A stretch of 43,212 nt of DNA from Marinagarivorans algicola (GCF_001292705.1 NZ_LGAK01000035.1:1-43212), one strand, 5' to 3'; positions 18,977 through 28,149 are shown, counted from the stretch's first letter. The notes: generated from the sequence alone by a model not told the origin. Numbers and translations: made by a program.

Positions 18977-20287
18977 TTAAGTTTGAGGATCAACAAAATT
19001 CACTTGATTGCGACCATTTTCTTTTGCGATATAGAGTCGACGGTCAGCCTCTTTGATTAACGCATCGATATTATGACTCGGCCCTATGGCCGCACCAATA
19101 CTCACTGTAATATTGAATTGATCACGATCACAAAAATCAAAATGCTCTACAAGGCGTCGCAATTTATCAGCAATAATAAAAATCTGATCATTCAGCACAT
19201 CAGGGCATACCAATACAAACTCTTCACCACCCCAGCGCGCAAAGCAATCATTAGCACGGCTATTATTGATGATTAAAATCACTAACTGCTTAAGCACTTC
19301 ATCACCTGTAGCATGACCATAATTATCATTAATTGATTTAAAGTGATCAATATCTAAGAGTAAAATGCCTAGTGGAATACTACCGTGCTCGGCACGGAGT
19401 CGATCGAGATATTGCTGTAATCCGTCCCTGTTAAGTGCACCTGTTAATGGATCGCGCCCAACACGCTCTTTTAATGATAACTGAGCTTGCGTTAGCTTAA
19501 CATTATTATTCACTAAGGCAAAAATGGTTTCCTCACTGCGCACAGATCGTCGATATAAATTATAAATTCGTACCATGCCTTCAGTCACAATAATCACTAA
19601 CCAAATAATTAAAACGGCAAAATATAAAACATCAGGTTTAATCCAATCACCAACAATAACGATATCGACAATTTGCATCACATGGTCACCGGGATCAATA
19701 AAATCAATACCCATCGATTGCATCATGTCAAAAGAAACCCTAGCAGCTTCTCGGCTCACATCCCACTGAGCGGCCCACCATTCAGCCGTAGAGAATTCAT
19801 TAAATTCAATATCTAGCGTACCGTCATTTAATTCACGCGTTTTAATTAATAAAGACATGAATTTAGTCGAGCTATAATCTCCCTCAACCGAAATACCCTC
19901 TTCAAAATTGCGTATAAAAACACGAAAGCGATTGCCACTACCTTCGTACCACATCTTTAAGCGCAGCCCTTTAAAGCCTGATAAATCAATACCTAAACCA
20001 ACTTCTGCTTTTAAGGTCACAGCCTGACCACAACTAATATGCTTATAAGGTTGATGCTGGCAACGCCATTTACCGCTGTGCAAATCCAACCATTCAATAG
20101 AGGCTTTGCCTTGTGATGCCGTTTCGCTATAAAGATCGCTATCAAAATCAGGATTTTTTAAAATAGACTCTTCGCGCTCAGGCAGGTATTTCACCAAAAT
20201 CAGCAGTAGTACCGTCAATAAAGCGGCACTTAAACGAAGCATGTTATAAATATGAGACTTCACTGACAAACCTTTATCACTATACAT
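18977..20287 (-). CDS. Membrane-bound diguanylate cyclase with periplasmic sensor domain
   Basis: 436 residues from the ATG at 20287 (a TTG six codons upstream is possible). Layout: membrane segment at about 17-33, periplasmic domain of about 185 residues (34-218), second membrane segment (220-238), short coiled linker, and a C-terminal GGDEF domain (about 275-436). Active-site motif GGEEF at 353-357 is catalytically competent, and the allosteric I-site RAND lies exactly five residues before it (344-347), so product inhibition is expected. The periplasmic part (GIDLSGFKGLRLKMWYEGSGNRFRVF..., IEFNEFSTAEWW) resembles beta-sandwich CIA30/carbohydrate-binding-like domains, inferred from pattern only. 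It would make c-di-GMP in response to a periplasmic ligand, perhaps a sugar. Adjacent to rsmD by position only. Confidence 0.92.
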   Translation of the reverse strand: MYSDKGLSVKSHIYNMLRLSAALLTVLLLILVKYLPEREESILKNPDFDSDLYSETASQGKASIEWLDLHSGKWRCQHQPYKHISCGQAVTLKAEVGLGIDLSGFKGLRLKMWYEGSGNRFRVFIRNFEEGISVEGDYSSTKFMSLLIKTRELNDGTLDIEFNEFSTAEWWAAQWDVSREAARVSFDMMQSMGIDFIDPGDHVMQIVDIVIVGDWIKPDVLYFAVLIIWLVIIVTEGMVRIYNLYRRSVRSEETIFALVNNNVKLTQAQLSLKERVGRDPLTGALNRDGLQQYLDRLRAEHGSIPLGILLLDIDHFKSINDNYGHATGDEVLKQLVILIINNSRANDCFARWGGEEFVLVCPDVLNDQIFIIADKLRRLVEHFDFCDRDQFNITVSIGAAIGPSHNIDALIKEADRRLYIAKENGRNQVNFVDPQT

Positions 20288-20561
20288 CCGTATAGCGCCA
20301 CACAAAGCCTAAAAATTACGATAATGAAGATATTACAGCGTTAGATATCAGTGTAGGTGAGGCTGTACGATCAAGAAGAATAATTTGCTCATGAGGCCGA
20401 TGATCACGATAGGACAATAACGACAACATAAGTGGTATAGCAGTCCAGCTCCCTCTAAAGTACCGACAGCATAAAGCTATAATATAAGTGAGTATAAGCC
20501 CTCCACTTGTGCCAAAATATCTATATAATCGCCGCCCTTTTGTTCACTATGGACTATTGCC

Positions 20562-21170
20562 ATGCCTGAGTTGTACTTTACAATCGCGATAAAATTTGTG
20601 TTTTTGTTTGCACCTTTCTTTGTGGTAACGATGTTTTTGGCGTTAACCCGTGGCGAGACGATTGCCGTAAAAAGACACACCGCATTAAGAGCGATTTCTG
20701 CCTCTGCCACTATCAGTGTTGTATTGTTTTTTGCTGGGCCTATTTTATTTGAGGCTATTGGGATTACTCTTGATTCATTCCGTATTGGAGCGGGCTCGCT
20801 ATTATTTTTGACCGCGGTTAGCTTGGTCAATAGTGGCACACGCAATCATGCCAAAGGGCTACCCGATGAGGAGCGCGATGATATTGCTGTTGTGCCATTA
20901 GCCATGCCCGTTATTGTTGGGCCTGCCACCATTGGTACCATTTTGGTATTAGGTGCCGAGCTACCCACCTTTACTGAAACCTTTGTCGGAATGCTAGGCA
21001 TGTTATCGGCACTGATCGTAGTCGGCGCTATGCTTCTGCTATCGGGCATGTTAGAGCGTGCGCTTGGCAAAACCGGTTTAAATATTTTATCTAAAGTGAG
21101 TGGCTTAATCTTGGCCGCGATGGCCGCCGAAATCGTTTTTACAGGTGTTGTAGGGTTTTTGAATAAATAA
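20562..21170 (+). CDS. MarC family (UPF0056) inner-membrane protein
   Basis: 202 residues with six predicted membrane helices, the family length. Characteristic blocks are FVFLFAPFFVVTMFLALTRGE near the N-terminus, FRIGAGSLLFLTAVSLV, and VVPLAMPVIVGPATIGTILV (107-126), the MarC/YchE signature. Function of the family is unknown despite an old link to antibiotic resistance. Divergent from the diguanylate cyclase gene; ends at a bidirectional terminator shared with the DUF1552 gene. Confidence 0.92.
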   Translation: MPELYFTIAIKFVFLFAPFFVVTMFLALTRGETIAVKRHTALRAISASATISVVLFFAGPILFEAIGITLDSFRIGAGSLLFLTAVSLVNSGTRNHAKGLPDEERDDIAVVPLAMPVIVGPATIGTILVLGAELPTFTETFVGMLGMLSALIVVGAMLLLSGMLERALGKTGLNILSKVSGLILAAMAAEIVFTGVVGFLNK

Positions 21171-21246
21171 CCGTATTTTAACCCGCTTATACTAATCACA
21201 CCCCGCCCACACTTAAATGCTGATATTACAACCAACTCATAAAAAA

Positions 21247-21269
21247 ACCGGTACTCAAAGAGTACCGGT
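21247..21269. terminator. Bidirectional intrinsic terminator
   Basis: Perfect 10-bp stem ACCGGTACTC / GAGTACCGGT with a 3-base loop, preceded by A-runs and followed by TTTT, between the convergent MarC-family and DUF1552 genes; it can terminate both. Confidence 0.9.
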
Positions 21270-21309
21270 TTTAAAAGCCCCTGCTTCGCAGGTCGCTATC
21301 AATGCTATG

Positions 21310-22569
21310 TTAGCTAATAACACCCGGAATGACATCATTGGCATAGCCTTGATACTGACTTGATTGATCAGCACCCAAAGCGACCGCTGCGGTATGCAAT
21401 ACGTGTAAATTATTATACGAGGGCCCACCGGCTCGCACATTGCCGGTATTAATCGAATTACCACCACCGGCAATCATAGAGGGGCAATTATTACCTGAAT
21501 GCCCATCGCCGTTGCCCATATCCGATAGCTCGATGACTATTGTATTATCGAGAACCCCTTCGGTTTTTAATTGATTAATCAAGTAGCCCGATAACGCACT
21601 GAGATGCCCACGCATCTCTTGGTAATGACTATAAGTCGGCCCGCCTTGACCACCATGAATGGATTGATGATAGATGCCTTTATAATTTAACTCTGGCACA
21701 CTAAATTCACCCTGATGATTACCCCAACCAATCGATGCAGCGCTCGTAAGATTACATTTTAAAGCCAACGCGATAATGTCCGATTGCAAATGAGCTTGCT
21801 GTGTAAAGGTTGTATCATTTAAAGTAAATGGACTTGGGGTAGCACCCGCATTACAAGCACCACTGCCATCCCCTCCACCGCCTGCATTTTGCAAACGGCT
21901 TTCAGTTTCTTCGATGGCAGTAACATGGCGATCTAAGCGCTCAATTTCATAAGTGCCGAGCTTAGACTTTAAAGCATCTAAAGCCTCTTTGTGTGCATCA
22001 ATCACTGACTGCTTACTACCAATACCACCGGTTGTAGGCGCTGTGCCATTACCAAATAATCGGTTAAATACTACAAACGGGTTATCTTCAAAGTTAACCT
22101 GCTGGCCTGCATCCCGTGTTATTTCGCCTTGGCCATTACTTTGAACACCTAAATTGATATATTTATAAGGGTTATTAGCGCCCAAAATCCGGCCCATATT
22201 TACCTCAAAACTATCACCACTCCAGCCATTATTAAAAATCGTCGGCATACGGCCATGGCCAGCACCCGAGTGCCCCATATTGCGTAGCCATAAGCAATCA
22301 TTTTTAACAGGCTCTAAGCCGGCTGACATTTTAGGTAGCGAAAAGTTATCCCGTGGCGCCCAATACTGATGAAGTGCACCACCGGGTACATAAATACACA
22401 CGACTTTATTACTCTCCACATCACTTAAGGCATCCGCATTACGCGCAATCATCATGCCAGCAACCAAAGGAGACGCCTTAAGTAACCCAGGTGAGATTCC
22501 GGCCGAAGCAATGGTTTTTAATAGGCTTCGGCGGTTTTTATCAAATTTATTTTTGTTGGTAATTTTCAT
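21310..22569 (-). CDS. DUF1552 family exported protein
   Basis: 419 residues. The N-terminus KNRRSLLKTIASAGISPGLL has a twin-arginine-like motif (RR at 13-14) followed by a hydrophobic stretch, so export by Tat is likely. The body matches the DUF1552 family: IYVPGGALHQYWAPRD, LRNMGHSGAGHGRMP, GWGNHQGEF, VIELSDMGNGDGHSGNNCP. Many His/Asp/Glu residues suggest a metal-dependent (DUF1501-like, alkaline-phosphatase-superfamily-like) enzyme, but no activity is established. It is the downstream partner of the DUF1592-type cytochrome fusion (39 bases apart), a pairing seen repeatedly in bacteria such as planctomycetes and myxobacteria, indicating a joint function. RBS AAAGG upstream of ATG. Confidence 0.88.
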   Translation of the reverse strand: MKITNKNKFDKNRRSLLKTIASAGISPGLLKASPLVAGMMIARNADALSDVESNKVVCIYVPGGALHQYWAPRDNFSLPKMSAGLEPVKNDCLWLRNMGHSGAGHGRMPTIFNNGWSGDSFEVNMGRILGANNPYKYINLGVQSNGQGEITRDAGQQVNFEDNPFVVFNRLFGNGTAPTTGGIGSKQSVIDAHKEALDALKSKLGTYEIERLDRHVTAIEETESRLQNAGGGGDGSGACNAGATPSPFTLNDTTFTQQAHLQSDIIALALKCNLTSAASIGWGNHQGEFSVPELNYKGIYHQSIHGGQGGPTYSHYQEMRGHLSALSGYLINQLKTEGVLDNTIVIELSDMGNGDGHSGNNCPSMIAGGGNSINTGNVRAGGPSYNNLHVLHTAAVALGADQSSQYQGYANDVIPGVIS

Positions 22570-22607
22570 AATCTAAACCTTTATCTTTTAAAGACAGAAT
22601 TTGTCGT

Positions 22608-25600
22608 TTATTGACGAGACCATGCTTTGCGATAGCGTACCGCTTGCATCGTGGCAAAGTTTTCCAGCATTGCGCGTGGACTTTGAGTCATCATGGTCGA
22701 GGTCAGATCTTGAACTTCACAGGCATAACCTGTTTGTTCGGTTGTATTGAGCTGCCCGGCATTCGGGTTGTTTTGATCGATACCATCAACCCCTACACCA
22801 ACAGCATAACGAAAGAGGTTTTGCGGTAGGCACGATTGCGCTTTAGGCGAAACAGCTAATACTGCACTGAGGCCTTTAGTGCCTTCGAAATCGACTTTTA
22901 ATGTTTTATCCGCAAGGTTTACTGGGGCATGTAAAGCTCCCATGACATCAATCATATTGCCGTTGAGATCGGTTGTGCGATAGCGACCTACGGTATCAAA
23001 GTCTTCCATACCAAAAGCCAGTGGGTTCATCCACTCTTTATGACACTCAACACAAGAGCCCGTATTGGTTAATATTTCGTACTTCATACGGTTGGTCGTT
23101 GTACTGGCATTAATAAAGTCAGCATGCTGCTCAAGTAACGCAATACGATCATCGTCAATACCCGCAGGCGGTGCCGGCATCGCTTGGCATAGCATACGAC
23201 GACGAATGCGGACGGCGCGGCGGAACGGAGCAGACTCAACATCTTCGCCCCAGCGGGCCATAAACCCACCATTAGCAATTAAACCACCACGGTCAGTGGT
23301 ATTAACACGACGGAAGTTATTACCCGATACACCATTAATGCCATAGTGATTGGCTAGGGCTTGGTTCACATAAGTAAAATCCGCATTAAAGAGTGTGGCA
23401 AACGATTCGGTACTATCGAGCATGACTGCCGAAAAGAACTCCCGCGACTCACGCTTCATATGAGGGACCATTTGCTCAAAGCCATTCCATACATTGCTGT
23501 CTTTTAAGGACTTTTCCAATTCATTCGTCCCTAGAAGAGCAGCCACAAAATCACCAAGCTTTTCTTTGGCCCGTGGTGTTCCCAATAAACGCCGTACCTG
23601 TGTAAGTACTTGTGCATCGGTTTTAAGAGTATTATTAGCCGCTTGAGTTAATAATGTATCGTCTGGTGTTGAGCCGGTAAACGTATAAGCCAACCATGTT
23701 GCCATCTCATACGAGGTTAATTCAAAAGCATCGGCGTCCAAGTTACCACCAGATGCTCGCTCACCCACTTCATGACGATACAAAAACTGAGGCGATGACA
23801 GCATCCCCTCTAAAGCCAGTTGAATACCCGCTTTAACATCGCCACCAGTTGCTGAGCCATTAGCCATATTGCGATAAGTTGTTCGCTCCTGAACCGTAAG
23901 TGCACGACGGAATAACTTAAGTCCTGCATTGTTCACAAATCGATTCGCGCAACTAGTATTAAAATTAGCACAATTAACGAGTGGTCTAAAATTGCGATCA
24001 GCTGACCATTGAGCCACTTCTTCGGCCACAGATAAATATCCGTCGTAAGCGGTAGAACTTAATGCAGTTTGCGTATTATTAAAAAAGAAGCCAACTTTAG
24101 TATCGGCAGGCAATTTATCGGTTACGTTAAAATCAAGATTGAGTATATCGGTTAGCGTATTTTGATATTCTATTTGGGTGAGTATTTTTAATTGCCGAGC
24201 ACCGTATTTAACTGGTGCTGTACAGCTTAATTCTGTAACCCATAACGTTTGCAAATAAGCCACTGCGTTACTCGCGCACTGCCGATCACAAGCACCAGGA
24301 TTATTCGGTGGCATACTGGTTGCAATTTTCGTAATCATGGCCTCCACATCACGCGCAGTATTGAGCGCTGGCGCAATATTGGTACCTGCAGCGCCACCAC
24401 CATGACAAGCAACACATTGCTCGCTATATACCACTTCACCGAGCTCTTGCGGGGTCGGTGGGCGTACATCACCCACCTCAACAATCGCCGTATTAGAGGG
24501 ATCAGAAACCGTATTACCCTTATAAGCAATTACTTTATATTCATAATTGCCAACCGCAGTTAAACGATCAACAAAGGTAATAATGTTTTGCGCCACAGTA
24601 CCTTGTGTTGACCATAAACCATCAGGCCCTTTGCGACGGACAATAACACCCGACTCATTATTTGCATTATCAACCCACGTTAAAGTTGCATCGTTAGAAT
24701 TTACATCAAAAGCACCACCCAGCGCACTCGGTGCAGCCGGTTTAGCATCGCGTGCAATAGCACCAGCACTAGGATTTGTATTTGCAGTGAGCACTAAGTG
24801 GAAGTACACCGGCACAACTTCACCGATAGAGGTTAGGTTAGCCACGGTTCGTAAAACCTCAATGCCACCGTTCATATCAAAGTTTTTACTATCAACAAGG
24901 ATAGGCGTACGATTAGATACTGATATTTTGTTATTGGTGTGTTTTACAATTAACACCTCAGCACTCACCGCTTGATTAATACCATGCAGCGATAAAACCC
25001 CCTGCAAGGTTTGTTCGCGCGTCGTGCCGCGTGGCATGACTTCGATAATAGCTGGGTCAATATCAACACTGTAATACATGTTAGGCAAAATATTAGTTTC
25101 AAACAAAAAATTACGCATACGCTGATTACGCGTTGCAATGTTCGACTCTATGCTATTTAAATCGATCGCAAAGGTCGCACTACCATCAACGGCAACACTG
25201 CCGCTAATTTTGGTATAGGTGCTGACTTCACCAATATGCTCTTTTTTTACTGTCACAAAGTGCACATTAGACTCTTGTGGCCTAAGCAACCACAAAGCCT
25301 GCTCTGTATTGGGTGCACTTGAAGAAGAACTGACCGAAGATTCACTACTCATCACAGACGAACTACTGGCCACAGACGAACTACTCACAATAGAACCATC
25401 ACATAGTGGGCCTGTGACCACTATATTCGTAGGCGCTTGAGCGCCGCTACTACCGTTCATGCCAAACTCAATCGCCTGACCCGGCGCAATACTGCGATTC
25501 CAGTCCAGTGGTTTGGCAGTGTAAGGGTTAGAACCGGTGACTTCGGCATTCCAGCCATCGGTACGCGCCATACCCTCAGGGTACCGCCAAGTGACACTCT

Positions 25601-25859
25601 GCCAATCGTTAATAGGCGTACTGCCCGTATTGGTAATCACTATTTTGGCACTGAACCCTGAGTCCCAACTATTGACAACAATATGTTCGCACGTAACACT
25701 TGCAAAACTTTGTAGACTGAGTGTTGAGCATAAAAGGCCTGCCACTAACCCTAGTGATTGACGATTGATTAGTATTTTACGTGCAGTGTGCATAGCACTT
25801 TGGGTTGTCTCAATCACAAACCCAAAGGAAGACCTAAATGTATTTTTTTTCTTTTTCAT
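22608..25859 (-). CDS. Multidomain secreted redox protein: CBM2 - YceI - FN3 - cytochrome c - DUF1592/1588-type (Cbp2D-like)
   Basis: 1083 residues. Order: long signal peptide (1-54), CBM2 cellulose/chitin-binding module (57-153, framed by C57 and C153), Ser-rich linker (155-182), YceI lipid-binding domain (187-358), fibronectin III (371-463), cytochrome c with haem motif CVACH (482-486) and likely axial Met in TSMPP (516), then a planctomycete-type block (541-1083; DUF1587/1595/1592/1588/1585 style) with LFRRALTVQE, SPQFLYRHEVG, a second haem motif CVECH (936-940) and EDFDTVGRYR. CBM2 plus YceI plus cytochrome matches Cellvibrio japonicus Cbp2D, implicated in electron supply during cellulose oxidation by lytic polysaccharide monooxygenases. 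Inferred role: extracellular or outer-face electron transfer at polysaccharide surfaces. Co-directional with the CBM2-YceI gene (28 bases upstream) and DUF1552 gene. Confidence 0.9.
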   Translation of the reverse strand: MKKKKNTFRSSFGFVIETTQSAMHTARKILINRQSLGLVAGLLCSTLSLQSFASVTCEHIVVNSWDSGFSAKIVITNTGSTPINDWQSVTWRYPEGMARTDGWNAEVTGSNPYTAKPLDWNRSIAPGQAIEFGMNGSSGAQAPTNIVVTGPLCDGSIVSSSSVASSSSVMSSESSVSSSSSAPNTEQALWLLRPQESNVHFVTVKKEHIGEVSTYTKISGSVAVDGSATFAIDLNSIESNIATRNQRMRNFLFETNILPNMYYSVDIDPAIIEVMPRGTTREQTLQGVLSLHGINQAVSAEVLIVKHTNNKISVSNRTPILVDSKNFDMNGGIEVLRTVANLTSIGEVVPVYFHLVLTANTNPSAGAIARDAKPAAPSALGGAFDVNSNDATLTWVDNANNESGVIVRRKGPDGLWSTQGTVAQNIITFVDRLTAVGNYEYKVIAYKGNTVSDPSNTAIVEVGDVRPPTPQELGEVVYSEQCVACHGGGAAGTNIAPALNTARDVEAMITKIATSMPPNNPGACDRQCASNAVAYLQTLWVTELSCTAPVKYGARQLKILTQIEYQNTLTDILNLDFNVTDKLPADTKVGFFFNNTQTALSSTAYDGYLSVAEEVAQWSADRNFRPLVNCANFNTSCANRFVNNAGLKLFRRALTVQERTTYRNMANGSATGGDVKAGIQLALEGMLSSPQFLYRHEVGERASGGNLDADAFELTSYEMATWLAYTFTGSTPDDTLLTQAANNTLKTDAQVLTQVRRLLGTPRAKEKLGDFVAALLGTNELEKSLKDSNVWNGFEQMVPHMKRESREFFSAVMLDSTESFATLFNADFTYVNQALANHYGINGVSGNNFRRVNTTDRGGLIANGGFMARWGEDVESAPFRRAVRIRRRMLCQAMPAPPAGIDDDRIALLEQHADFINASTTTNRMKYEILTNTGSCVECHKEWMNPLAFGMEDFDTVGRYRTTDLNGNMIDVMGALHAPVNLADKTLKVDFEGTKGLSAVLAVSPKAQSCLPQNLFRYAVGVGVDGIDQNNPNAGQLNTTEQTGYACEVQDLTSTMMTQSPRAMLENFATMQAVRYRKAWSRQ

Positions 25860-25887
25860 AATAAATACTCTTTAAATTCCGTTAGAT

Positions 25888-26925
25888 TCATAGGGCGTTA
25901 TAAAACAAGGTGAAATCTACAGGTACGGCTTTACCAATTGAGCTCAAGTTAGCCAATGCCTTTAGGGTTTCCACACCGCTCTCTAAGTCGTAGTCATCAG
26001 CCAATACAATAATTGGGGCCACGTTTTTCACCATAATGGTGGATGCGGTCAAACGGGATACTTTAAGATTAGTGGTAATATCATTTGTTACCCCGTGTAA
26101 ACTGAGCGCTGCCACAACATTCATCATTAATGACTGGCCAACGGGGATTGAAGATAAGGCATTCATATCAACAGGTAGCGTGACAACAGCTGTACTAAAT
26201 ATGGATGTCTCGAATAGTGAATTTTTCATTCTTTCATCGCGTACAGTAATACCCGATGCCACACTCGCCAAATCAATGACCAAGGTTGCCGAGCCACTCT
26301 CACTGATAGCACCCGATAAACGCGTGAAACGCATATTTTCCACAATATGAATTTTTTTGGTGGTCGTAAAATTTAAATGTGATTGATTGGCATCTAAACG
26401 CCATATATCGCCATTGCTAGCACTGGAGCTAGACGATGCAATACTCGAAGAACTCACAGGTACTGAGCTAGCAACTGATGAACTCGAAATCGCTATCGAA
26501 CTTGAAGAAACGGCAAGACTACTCGAACTTATCGCACTTGAAGCACTACCAGTATTGCATACGTCACCGGTAACGATCGGTACAGAGGCCGCGGCTTTAC
26601 CGTTAGTTCCTGTAAAACCAAAAGCAACAGACTCGCCCATCGCAATGCTGGCATTCCAAACAAGCGCTGAGGCGGTATACGGGCTACTATCTGATACTGT
26701 AGCATTCCAACTACCAGTAAGTGCCGAACCATCGCTATACTCCCACCCGACAGTCCACGTATTAATAGGTTGAGCATCATTATTTGTAATTTTTATCTCA
26801 GCTTGGAAGCCACTACCCCAATCATTAATAATATTGTATTCACATTGCGCGGCGTGCGTATGTTGAATAAACAACACTGAGACAATCAATATCAGCATGC
26901 CATCTCTAAAAAGTCGTTTATGCAT
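25888..26925 (-). CDS. Secreted CBM2 - YceI protein (Cbp2E-like)
   Basis: 345 residues: signal peptide 1-26 (ending THAAQ), CBM2 28-123 (cysteines C28 and C123; aromatic candidates W57, W73, W90), poly-serine linker 125-171, YceI domain 173-343. The CBM2 and YceI parts are clearly paralogous to the first 358 residues of the neighbouring 1083-residue protein (shared LSGA/ISGS, ASVASGITVRDERMKNSLFE versus NSIESNIATRNQRMRNFLFE, ALSLHGV, NLSSIG.AVPV). YceI domains bind polyisoprenoid/quinone-type lipids, so this protein may carry a redox cofactor on a polysaccharide surface. A near-perfect ribosome binding site AGGAGC precedes the ATG. It lacks any haem motif. Confidence 0.9.
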   Translation of the reverse strand: MHKRLFRDGMLILIVSVLFIQHTHAAQCEYNIINDWGSGFQAEIKITNNDAQPINTWTVGWEYSDGSALTGSWNATVSDSSPYTASALVWNASIAMGESVAFGFTGTNGKAAASVPIVTGDVCNTGSASSAISSSSLAVSSSSIAISSSSVASSVPVSSSSIASSSSSASNGDIWRLDANQSHLNFTTTKKIHIVENMRFTRLSGAISESGSATLVIDLASVASGITVRDERMKNSLFETSIFSTAVVTLPVDMNALSSIPVGQSLMMNVVAALSLHGVTNDITTNLKVSRLTASTIMVKNVAPIIVLADDYDLESGVETLKALANLSSIGKAVPVDFTLFYNAL

Positions 26926-27252
26926 TATGTGCTCCTATAGAAGTAAGGTTTGCTTTTTTACTATGCATTGATCATTAATACCCTTATTCATATCGGCTAA
27001 TATTATTTTTATAAACCAATAACTTCTTTAATAATTAACAGTATTAATGATGGTGAAAAATGAACTGTGGAAATCATCTATAACAAGTATGTCGCTGAGT
27101 CATAAATAATCAGGACATATATCTTTATAGTGGGTAATCACCATTATTTATTGTTAAATTTTGATTATGATAATTACCGCTCAAAAAAATAGTACTAGCT
27201 ATTCATAGATGTAATATTAACTATCTTTAATATTCTAATTGTACGTTAACCA
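26926..27252. other. AT-rich region upstream of the CBM2-YceI operon
   Basis: About 330 AT-rich bases without a gene, between the P460-like gene and the CBM2-YceI gene. It probably carries the promoter of the CBM2-YceI / fusion / DUF1552 unit, because the following gaps in that unit are only 28 and 38 bases. No recognisable operator. Confidence 0.45.
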
Positions 27253-27777
27253 TTAATGCTGTAAGCCAAATAAACCATCAGTCAGCAGCCGATTAACATG
27301 ACAGGCGTTACATGCTTCTAGCGCACCAAACTGCCAATGATTTTTATTATCTTTCATAAAGACCCCATCAATATCGGCAACAGCAAATATCCAATCACTC
27401 GCGTCAGGGTTTTGATTAGCAGCCGCTTTTACCGATGCTGTTATTTTTTTAGGCTGGTTATCCATACCATAAATTACACGAATAATGGTCGTACCCACAG
27501 GAAAGTGCATACCTTGGTGTAGCGTTAAATAGTCATAAGCGGCAGCATTGTTCACCCACACTCTAATAGTATCGCTAGTCACTAATGAATGAGTGTTACC
27601 TGATGTCACTTCTGTATAACCTTCATTCTCATAAGTTTTTATTTGTATTTTGGTATAGGCCATCAATTCATCTTCTTGATCCATGTTCCATGTAATCACC
27701 GAATTATTGTGTGATGATGCTCTATCACCAGTACAGCCAACTAAACTTAGGCTTAATAAAATCGTTAACTTCTTCAT
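27253..27777 (-). CDS. Cytochrome P460-like haem lipoprotein
   Basis: 174 residues from the ATG at 27777, chosen for its GGAGTAAGG site; an upstream ATG at 27825 would add 16 residues. Signal peptide with lipobox LVGC (12-15), so outer-membrane or periplasmic lipoprotein. The mature protein has the cytochrome P460 pattern: LHQGMHFPVGTTIIRVIYG, ASVKAAANQNPDASDWIFAV, and a C-terminal haem c motif CNACH (156-160). P460 proteins oxidise hydroxylamine, but many relatives are simple c-type haem proteins of unknown role. By position it is the promoter-distal neighbour upstream of the CBM2-YceI genes on the same strand and may belong to the same redox function. Confidence 0.82.
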   Translation of the reverse strand: MKKLTILLSLSLVGCTGDRASSHNNSVITWNMDQEDELMAYTKIQIKTYENEGYTEVTSGNTHSLVTSDTIRVWVNNAAAYDYLTLHQGMHFPVGTTIIRVIYGMDNQPKKITASVKAAANQNPDASDWIFAVADIDGVFMKDNKNHWQFGALEACNACHVNRLLTDGLFGLQH

Positions 27778-27825
27778 ATCCTTACTCCGTGTATTTTTTA
27801 CGAATAAACACTTTATTGCATACAT

Positions 27826-28149
27826 TATTTTTAATAATATCTGTGCGTGTTAATGCATCATTAACCCTCGAAGATTAGCTCTCTAATATTTATATGAGGG
27901 CCTCATTTTTGATGTCTGTGAGATAGATCAATAAAAAATCATAGATATTTTTTATTTTTTAATGGCGCTAAATAATTACTTATAAAAAATTAAGATAGAC
28001 AAACACAACTTAATAAAAGAAGGGATTTATTAATGCATACCTTGATATAGCGTAAAAATTTCTCGTGAGTAAGCGTACATACATAGCTATATCTCGATAA
28101 AAGCTTTACCATTCGAGCTCTTTACAACTTCAAGTCTTTATGTATTTTT
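27826..28149. other. Divergent intergenic region
   Basis: About 320 AT-rich bases between the P460-like gene (minus) and the unknown 391-residue gene (plus). No coding signal seen. It should contain both promoters. Confidence 0.4.
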
